DNA from: an uncultured Verrucomicrobia subdivision 3 bacterium
GTDB taxonomy: Bacteria > Verrucomicrobiota > Verrucomicrobiia > Limisphaerales > UBA11358
Reading direction: 5' to 3'
NCBI GenBank assembly: GCA_903865745.1
Contig: CAIPKV010000067.1
Location: 1-38,829, forward strand
Length of the DNA stretch: 38,829 nucleotides
The translations under genes and the position numbers were made by a program. The notes under the pieces were generated by a model, which ran no database searches, was not told the DNA's origin, and saw only the letters and a program-made list of their open reading frames with translations. Each line of letters starts with the position of its first letter. Within the stretch, counting starts at the first letter, position 1. Of the stretch, positions 33,957 to 38,829 are shown in pieces.

Positions 33957-35813
33957 TTATCGGTCTCTTACTGGTTCCGTCATTGCGCTTAGGATTTTGG
34001 TGCCTAAGTCCACGCCGTTCAGTTCCAGCACAGCCCGTGTAGGTGTCGGCATCAACGATTCCGGAACCAGCCACGGCGCACTGGCAACCAACGCCACCGG
34101 CCCATCCCTACCCACAACTTTCAGTTCCACGCGCTCCGGTCCGGCTTCGACTTCCGCCTTTGCGCTGGCAAAATCCTCGCGCCAGCGGGAAAATTCCGCC
34201 TCCGTCTTCAGTCCGCTCCCAACGCGCAACCAGAACGCCGCCCCCGCATTGGTGCCATTGAATACCGGTCGCTCACCCGGCCCCACCTGCTCCACCGCGA
34301 GACGCACTGCGCCGAAAGCATTGCCATCATATATGATATACGCCAGCGCCGGGCTTCCGTCCACGCCACGCGCCCACGGCAAACGCAGCCCGAGCGCCGC
34401 CGTGCCTTTGCGAATAATCACTGCCGCCCCCGCCGGCACCGGTAGCCGGCGGGTGGTATTAGTCGAAATATCCACGCGCTGGTCGCCTATCCAAAAGCCG
34501 TCCGCCGCCAGCGGCAGCACATAATTAGATACCAGCGTCGTGATGTTCGTCTGAATATCCTTCGCGCGATAAATCACCAACCCCAAGGCGTCGCCGTTCC
34601 GTTGCGCCGCCGTCCAGAAGGGGTCCAGATGAAACGCCTTCTCATGCGCGCCAGCGGAAACCTTGATTTGGCCATAGGGATCGTTGCGACCATCGGCAAT
34701 GAAATAGCCGCGCACAGAATGGCGGTCGCCCGGCCAATCCACCGTCAGCGGCATATCCATCCAGCCGCCGTAGCTCGCCGCCGTGCTGCCCAGCGTGATA
34801 TCGGGCAGCAGATAATGCGTGCGCGACTGGCACTCGTTAGTGCCCCAGCTTTGGCGAATGAGCCGGGGAAACTGGCCGGACAGTGCGCTCATGGTTTGCG
34901 GCGGATGCCAGCGGGTCTCGGTGGGATAAAGCACGGTCGGCAATTGCCCGCCCAGCCAGCCGTTTTGCGCCAGCTCCTGATCCAGTTCGCCGAGGCCGTG
35001 GAGATAGTCGTAGGTGCGGCTCTGCGGACCGGCGAGCTTTTGCGCCGGCGGAAACCAGTTGAGCGCAATGTCCGTCCAGAACAATTCCAGCAACGCCCGC
35101 GCCTGCGCCCGACCGGTGGCGCGCTGACCGTAAGCCTCAAGCATCCCCAATCCGTCCAAATCCACACCGGTATAGGTGGGACTATCAAATTCATGGATGC
35201 CCGCCGCCTGCGTGTAGCGGAAGAATTTATCCAGCCGCGCGTAACCCTCGTCAGCCACGTAAGGTTTGCCCAGCGCCTCGCCCAGCAGGATGAGGTCGCC
35301 GGCGTTCATGATGGCGATATTGGAATAACTGCTTTGAACCTTGTGGCGCAAACAGCCTTGGACCGCCAGCTCCAACAAATCTTTCAGCGCGGCCTGCGCG
35401 TCGGCGGGAATGAAGTCGCGATGTTTTAACCACAGCAGCGCGCCGCCGCGCATCGCGAAATCCACGGCGTTGGCATCCATGACCTTCCCATCGCGCAACG
35501 TCCACCAGAAATTGCCATAGCTGCGGCTCTTGGGATTGCGATCCTGCATCTGGCTGGCGAGCACGAAGATCCGCTCCAACCGTTCCGGATGCTGCCGCGC
35601 CTCGCACAGCGCCAGCGCATAATCAAACAGCCCGCGCGAGGTCAACCCCGGCGACGGCTGGACGCACGCACGCCAGAAACCTTCCCCATGCTGGACCAGA
35701 TTGCTGGCAATCTCCGACGAACTGGGCGGAACCGCCAGCGGCGCCGCCGTAATCGACAGACAAGCCCAGAAGCCGAGACAAACTAAGACCCTGACTGGTA
35801 GTGGATGTTTCAT
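33957..35813 (-). CDS. Large secreted protein, probably alpha/alpha-toroid, function unknown
   Basis: A 618-residue exported protein with signal peptide (MKHPLPVRVLVCLGFWACLSITAAPLA). The N-terminal 300 residues are helical with repeated aromatic motifs (GNFWWTLRDG, YSNIAIMNAGDLILLGEALG, HEFDSPTYTGVDLDGLGML), the style of an alpha/alpha toroid. The C-terminal half is beta-rich. This two-part plan recalls polysaccharide lyase or heparinase-like proteins, but no catalytic residues can be assigned. It stands alone between the five-PAS kinase and the glycine-rich gene. Confidence 0.75.
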   Translation of the reverse strand: MKHPLPVRVLVCLGFWACLSITAAPLAVPPSSSEIASNLVQHGEGFWRACVQPSPGLTSRGLFDYALALCEARQHPERLERIFVLASQMQDRNPKSRSYGNFWWTLRDGKVMDANAVDFAMRGGALLWLKHRDFIPADAQAALKDLLELAVQGCLRHKVQSSYSNIAIMNAGDLILLGEALGKPYVADEGYARLDKFFRYTQAAGIHEFDSPTYTGVDLDGLGMLEAYGQRATGRAQARALLELFWTDIALNWFPPAQKLAGPQSRTYDYLHGLGELDQELAQNGWLGGQLPTVLYPTETRWHPPQTMSALSGQFPRLIRQSWGTNECQSRTHYLLPDITLGSTAASYGGWMDMPLTVDWPGDRHSVRGYFIADGRNDPYGQIKVSAGAHEKAFHLDPFWTAAQRNGDALGLVIYRAKDIQTNITTLVSNYVLPLAADGFWIGDQRVDISTNTTRRLPVPAGAAVIIRKGTAALGLRLPWARGVDGSPALAYIIYDGNAFGAVRLAVEQVGPGERPVFNGTNAGAAFWLRVGSGLKTEAEFSRWREDFASAKAEVEAGPERVELKVVGRDGPVALVASAPWLVPESLMPTPTRAVLELNGVDLGTKILSAMTEPVRDR

Positions 35814-35990
35814 CTTTTAATGGTGGACGCCGCCAACCCGCCCTGCGTCACAGTTTTCTGCGCGAACCTGACCGACCCGCGGCGGGAACGCGGACAGCTT
35901 TTTAGTTGTCTTTAACGTATGAGCGGCGTAATAAATCAATAACGGTCAAGAGCCGCCATCAACTTACACCCGAAAGTATCTAGGACCCTT

Positions 35991-37340
35991 ATGAAAACCT
36001 CGTTCCATCAGATCATCGTCATCGTGCTGGCGTTGCTCGCCGGTCGTCTCGCCGCGAGCGCGCAGGGCACCACGGCCTTCACCTATCAGGGCCAGTTGCA
36101 CGACACCGGCACCAACGCCAACGGCACCTACACCATGGTGTTCAAGCTTTACGACGCCCTCAGCGGCGGCAATCTCACGGGCGGTCCGCTCACCAATAGC
36201 GCCACCCTCGTCAACGGCCTCTTCTCCGTGAACCTGGATTTTGGCAACGCCTTCGCCGGCGCCGCCCGCTGGCTGGACATCACCGTCACGAATGGCGGCA
36301 CGACCGAGACCCTTTCGCCGCGCGTGCAACTCCTCCCCTCGCCCTATGCGCTTTCAGCTGCCAACGCCAGCAGCGTCGGCAATGGCGAATGGAGCATGAG
36401 CGTGGGCAACTATCAGGTGCCCAATGGCGGACCATTACTGACCAGCAATCTAATCTTCTCCCAACAAGGCGTGGTGCAGGCGCTCCTGCCGACGAGTTCG
36501 GCCGGCGTGGGTATGTTTGTGAACGGCGTCATGATTTGTGCAACCAACCGCGCTGACAGCCTTGAAATCAACGGTAGCGCGACCATCAGCGGCAACGGCA
36601 ATTCCAGCGGCCTGGTCATCAATCCCGCCGGCCCGTTGCTGGTCACCAGCAGCAATGTCAACATCAGTGCGGCGGGCGATATCAGCACCACCGGCGGCCT
36701 CAGCACCACCGGCGATGTCCAGGTGGGCGGCAATCTGATCAACGGCATCCCCCGGATGCAGATTTTCACCAGCAGCACCAACTTTGTCGTTCCCGCCGGC
36801 ACCACCCGGATCATGGTTGAAATGTGGGGTGGCGGTGGGGGCGGCGGCGGCAATGGCCCCACATCAGTCCTGGGCGTCCAATATTATACTCCCGGCGGCG
36901 GGGGCGGTGCGGGCGGATATTCCATCGGTGTCCTGCCAGTCAATCCCGGCACCAGTTATACTGTAACGATTGGTGCCGGCGGCTCCGTGGGTAGCGGCTC
37001 GGGCAGTTCCGGCGGGACAACCAGTTTTGGCGGTCTGTTGCTGGCCGGCGGTGGCGGCGGGGGCATGGGCGGCACGGCGGGAACTAATAACGGAAGTATA
37101 AGCTATTACTTTGGCGGTGGCGGCAATGCCGGTTATGGGACCTTCGCGGGCGGCGCTGGCCAGCTCGGCGGCAGCAACGGCGGCGGTGCCGGCGGTTCGT
37201 CCGTGCGTGGGGGAACCGGCGGCTGGTCCGGAGCCATTCCCGCTGGAACCTCGCCCGGGGGTGGCGGCGGCGGCGCCAGTGGCTTCATCGGAAGCGGCGC
37301 CGGCACCGGAGCAGCCGGAGCCATGTTTATTTTTTATTAA
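35991..37340 (+). CDS. Secreted glycine-rich protein with tail-fibre-like C-terminal domain
   Basis: A 449-residue exported protein. After the signal peptide (MKTSFHQIIVIVLALLAGRLAASA) comes TTAFTYQGQLHDTGTNANG, a domain common in surface proteins of PVC bacteria. The middle part is rich in N/S/T repeats. From residue 260 a glycine-rich domain begins with FVVPAGTTRIMVEMWGGGGG and continues with PGTSYTVTIGAGG and GGTTSFGGLL, as in glycine-rich domains of phage tail fibres and bacterial adhesins. It probably acts at the cell surface. The next gene follows after 27 bp. Confidence 0.82.
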   Translation: MKTSFHQIIVIVLALLAGRLAASAQGTTAFTYQGQLHDTGTNANGTYTMVFKLYDALSGGNLTGGPLTNSATLVNGLFSVNLDFGNAFAGAARWLDITVTNGGTTETLSPRVQLLPSPYALSAANASSVGNGEWSMSVGNYQVPNGGPLLTSNLIFSQQGVVQALLPTSSAGVGMFVNGVMICATNRADSLEINGSATISGNGNSSGLVINPAGPLLVTSSNVNISAAGDISTTGGLSTTGDVQVGGNLINGIPRMQIFTSSTNFVVPAGTTRIMVEMWGGGGGGGGNGPTSVLGVQYYTPGGGGGAGGYSIGVLPVNPGTSYTVTIGAGGSVGSGSGSSGGTTSFGGLLLAGGGGGGMGGTAGTNNGSISYYFGGGGNAGYGTFAGGAGQLGGSNGGGAGGSSVRGGTGGWSGAIPAGTSPGGGGGGASGFIGSGAGTGAAGAMFIFY

Positions 37341-37367
37341 ACAACCTCACGCCAACCCGGCATCGGC

Positions 37368-37802
37368 ATGAAACCCACTTTAACCATCCTTTGGCTGTTC
37401 GTATTTGTTGCCACCGCACCGGCCCAAAGCAGCAGCCACTTCACCGTCACCCGCAGTGTGATTGCCGGAGGCGGCGCCCCGCTCAACGGCCCCAGCCGGT
37501 TTCAACTGACCGGCACCGTCGCCCAGCCGCTCGCGGCCACGCCCAGCGGCACCCGCTTTTCCATTCAAGGCGGATTTTGGATTCGGCCCGCGCCCATCTT
37601 CTTCGCGCCCACCAAGGCCGGGACCAACTTCCTGATGTCCATCCAGTCCGAGTCCGGCAAGAACTACACCGTGCAAGCCCGCAGTACGCTCGGCGGCAGC
37701 TGGCAGAATCTCGTCACCGTACCCGGCAACGGCAACATCATCACCGTGAGCAATTCCCTGCCCGGCGCCACCCAGCAATTCTACCGCCTGCTGGAACAGT
37801 AG
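37368..37802 (+). CDS. Small secreted protein, verrucomicrobial C-terminal pattern
   Basis: A 144-residue protein with a signal peptide (MKPTLTILWLFVFVATAPAQS) and a beta-rich body. The last 75 residues (FLMSIQSESGKNYTVQARSTL ... QQFYRLLEQ, abridged) follow a pattern I associate with C-terminal modules of verrucomicrobial extracellular proteins, where 'FYRL' ends the chain. It is 27 bp behind the glycine-rich gene and probably in its operon. Function unknown. Confidence 0.75.
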   Translation: MKPTLTILWLFVFVATAPAQSSSHFTVTRSVIAGGGAPLNGPSRFQLTGTVAQPLAATPSGTRFSIQGGFWIRPAPIFFAPTKAGTNFLMSIQSESGKNYTVQARSTLGGSWQNLVTVPGNGNIITVSNSLPGATQQFYRLLEQ

Positions 37803-37813
37803 CCGTCCGGATT

Positions 37814-37966
37814 TCACTGGCACGCGTTCAAGCCAGACTTCATCACCACCGCCCGGATCAATTCTTTAATCCGCTTGCGCTTCGTCGCCGGCTGCGGCCG
37901 TTGCGATCGCATCGCCTGCAACGCTGCTGCCAACTGATCCAGTGGTTCGCGCTCGAGGTTTTTCAT
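37814..37966 (-). CDS. Small basic hypothetical protein
   Basis: A 50-residue frame from ATG 37966: a helical segment LDQLAAALQAMRSQ then basic TKRKRIKELIRAVVM. It is open for 30 further codons upstream. It overlaps nothing and lies antisense just past the small secreted-protein gene. No family is recognised, and coding is uncertain. Confidence 0.35.
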   Translation of the reverse strand: MKNLEREPLDQLAAALQAMRSQRPQPATKRKRIKELIRAVVMKSGLNACQ

Positions 37967-38068
37967 AAGCTTGGGTCGGGCCAGCCAGGGCCAGCTCGGA
38001 TTCAACGCGTTGCTCGTTTCATTTCCAATTCCGTTTTCCGCTCCGCCGCGCCCCATTCCACGCCGGCT

Positions 38069-38257
38069 TTATTCCATGGAGTCAGGACGGATCATCGCCT
38101 GACCAATGCCTTGTTTGACGCTGAACGGCGGGCCGTGCAACTGGTAGCCGGCCCTTAGCTTCTGGTTCACCTTCTCAGCAAAATGATAAAAACCGTCGGG
38201 GCCGTCGCCCTCATTGCTGAGAACGACGATGTAATCAATGACCTTATTGGCAGTCAT
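38069..38257 (-). CDS. DUF1737-like small protein
   Basis: A 62-residue protein from ATG 38257; an upstream ATG at 38302 is less likely. The sequence VIDYIVVLSN, then FAEKVNQKLRAGYQLHGPPF and IGQAMIR, matches the DUF1737 pattern, in which 'a-yevv', 'V-e-L-eGWqp-Gg' and 'ylQAmv' blocks recur. The cellular role of the family is unknown. It is a compact, probably soluble protein. Confidence 0.7.
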   Translation of the reverse strand: MTANKVIDYIVVLSNEGDGPDGFYHFAEKVNQKLRAGYQLHGPPFSVKQGIGQAMIRPDSME

Positions 38258-38326
38258 AGGTTCGGGCGCGTAGCTGAAGGAATGGGGGGATTGAAGCAAC
38301 ATGGTGGTGGCTGATTTGCCGGCGGC

Positions 38327-38437
38327 TTAATGGACCCAGGCGGCTTTTGATAGAGTTTGGGTGGGGCGGCTCATGAACCTGATGAACTGGCCTGTCAAGG
38401 TGAGCTCGGCCAACGGGTCAATGGCGTTGTTATTCAT
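38327..38437 (-). CDS. Very short frame, possible small protein
   Basis: A 36-codon frame from ATG to TAA with the segment DPLAELTLTGQFIRFM. It sits upstream of the DUF1737-like gene on the same strand. No family and no strong ribosome-binding site; listed because it is the only frame in 38258-38615 with natural-looking composition. Confidence 0.25.
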   Translation of the reverse strand: MNNNAIDPLAELTLTGQFIRFMSRPTQTLSKAAWVH

Positions 38438-38615
38438 GGATGAACTCTAACACCCGACCATGAAGCCACCGTTAAACTAGCATTAATAAAAATTCATATA
38501 TCAGGGGCGCGATGCGGTCGTCACCGGGTGCTAATTCGCTTTCACCGCCCAGTCGCCCAAGACGCTCAAGCCGTAATCGGCCCCGGAAAAGCCGTTTTGA
38601 CCGATGGGTATGTCC

Positions 38616-38829
38616 CGTTGCGTGATGGAAACGCCTCGTTCCCTCCACGCAACATGACATTCCCTCCACGCTTTGCCTCGTTTCCTGCACGCTATGTGAC
38701 ATTCCCTCCAGGCAACGCCTCATTCCCTCCACGCTATGTGACATTCCCTCCAGGCAACGCCTCATTCCCTCCACGCTTCGTCACAAACGCTGGACGCTTC
38801 GTCACAAACGCTGGACGCTTCGTCACAAA
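38616..38829. repeat. 21-bp tandem repeat array C (10 or more units, runs off the end)
   Basis: Ten contiguous 21-bp units in strict register, typified by CATTCCCTCCACGCTATG plus TGA. Two unit types alternate (ending CTATGTGA and CAACGCCT) at 38700-38762, giving a 42-bp higher-order period. The last two units change to CAAACGCTGGACGCTTCG plus TCA. The array continues beyond the window. Its sequence is unrelated to arrays A and B. Confidence 0.87.

Noticed and set aside
38472-38774. 100-residue heptad-repeat protein on the minus strand
   Set aside because: Same reason as array A: an open frame follows from the 21-bp unit, and the non-repeat tail has no family pattern.

Overview
The window looks like a chromosomal segment of a GC-rich (roughly 58-62% by eye) Gram-negative bacterium of the PVC group, most likely Verrucomicrobia near the Pedosphaera/Limisphaerales lineage. 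Reasons: a paired DUF1800/DUF1501 locus, a long-form IspH, propeller-type sensor kinases, many exported proteins with no clear homologue, an anaerobic-type sulfatase maturase, and intergenic space rich in short-period repeats. No rRNA, tRNA, transposase, integrase or CRISPR was found.

Layout. 1-490: a junction of two broken genes, a DUF5060 protein on the minus strand and a beta-CASP metallo-beta-lactamase remnant on the plus strand. 490-2580: ilvB (minus), preceded by a complete transcription attenuator with a 23-codon valine-rich leader peptide. 2693-8104: a hybrid histidine kinase, a secreted protein of unknown function and a small membrane protein. 8287-8705: a 21-bp tandem array, an inverted octamer repeat and the dxr terminator. 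8725-11252 (minus): cdsA and dxr, separated by a 446-bp inverted-repeat cassette carrying a 23S-rRNA-IVS-like four-helix-bundle gene. 11481-15041 (minus): a propeller sensor kinase and its NarL-type regulator. 15303-21553 (plus): ispH, a dGTPase-like HD protein, an M3 peptidase, a GH43-like protein and an ion-channel-like protein. 21570-22840: a repeat-rich stretch with a small low-GC membrane gene. 22926-27569: a POT transporter, a DapF-like protein lacking both catalytic cysteines, an outer-membrane barrel (minus) and an anSME. 27627-33764 (minus): a five-PAS hybrid kinase, DUF1800 and DUF1501. 33957-37802: secreted proteins. 37803-38829: very small genes and a second 21-bp array that runs off the end.

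Gene relationships. IspH and DXR both belong to the MEP isoprenoid pathway but lie in separate transcription units. CdsA (phospholipid precursor) sits upstream of dxr, as in many bacteria. The two long hybrid kinases carry their own receiver domains; the propeller kinase pairs with a separate NarL-type regulator.

The strongest new signals are three. (i) The ilvB attenuator, whose leader peptide may be translated from a leaderless mRNA. (ii) A family of intergenic elements built from 7-8 bp direct repeats that face each other as inverted arms, usually filling the gap between two co-directional genes; one copy carries the four-helix-bundle gene. (iii) Three sequence-unrelated tandem arrays with unit lengths of 21 or 22 bp in strict register. 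All calls come from reading the sequence; no database search was run.
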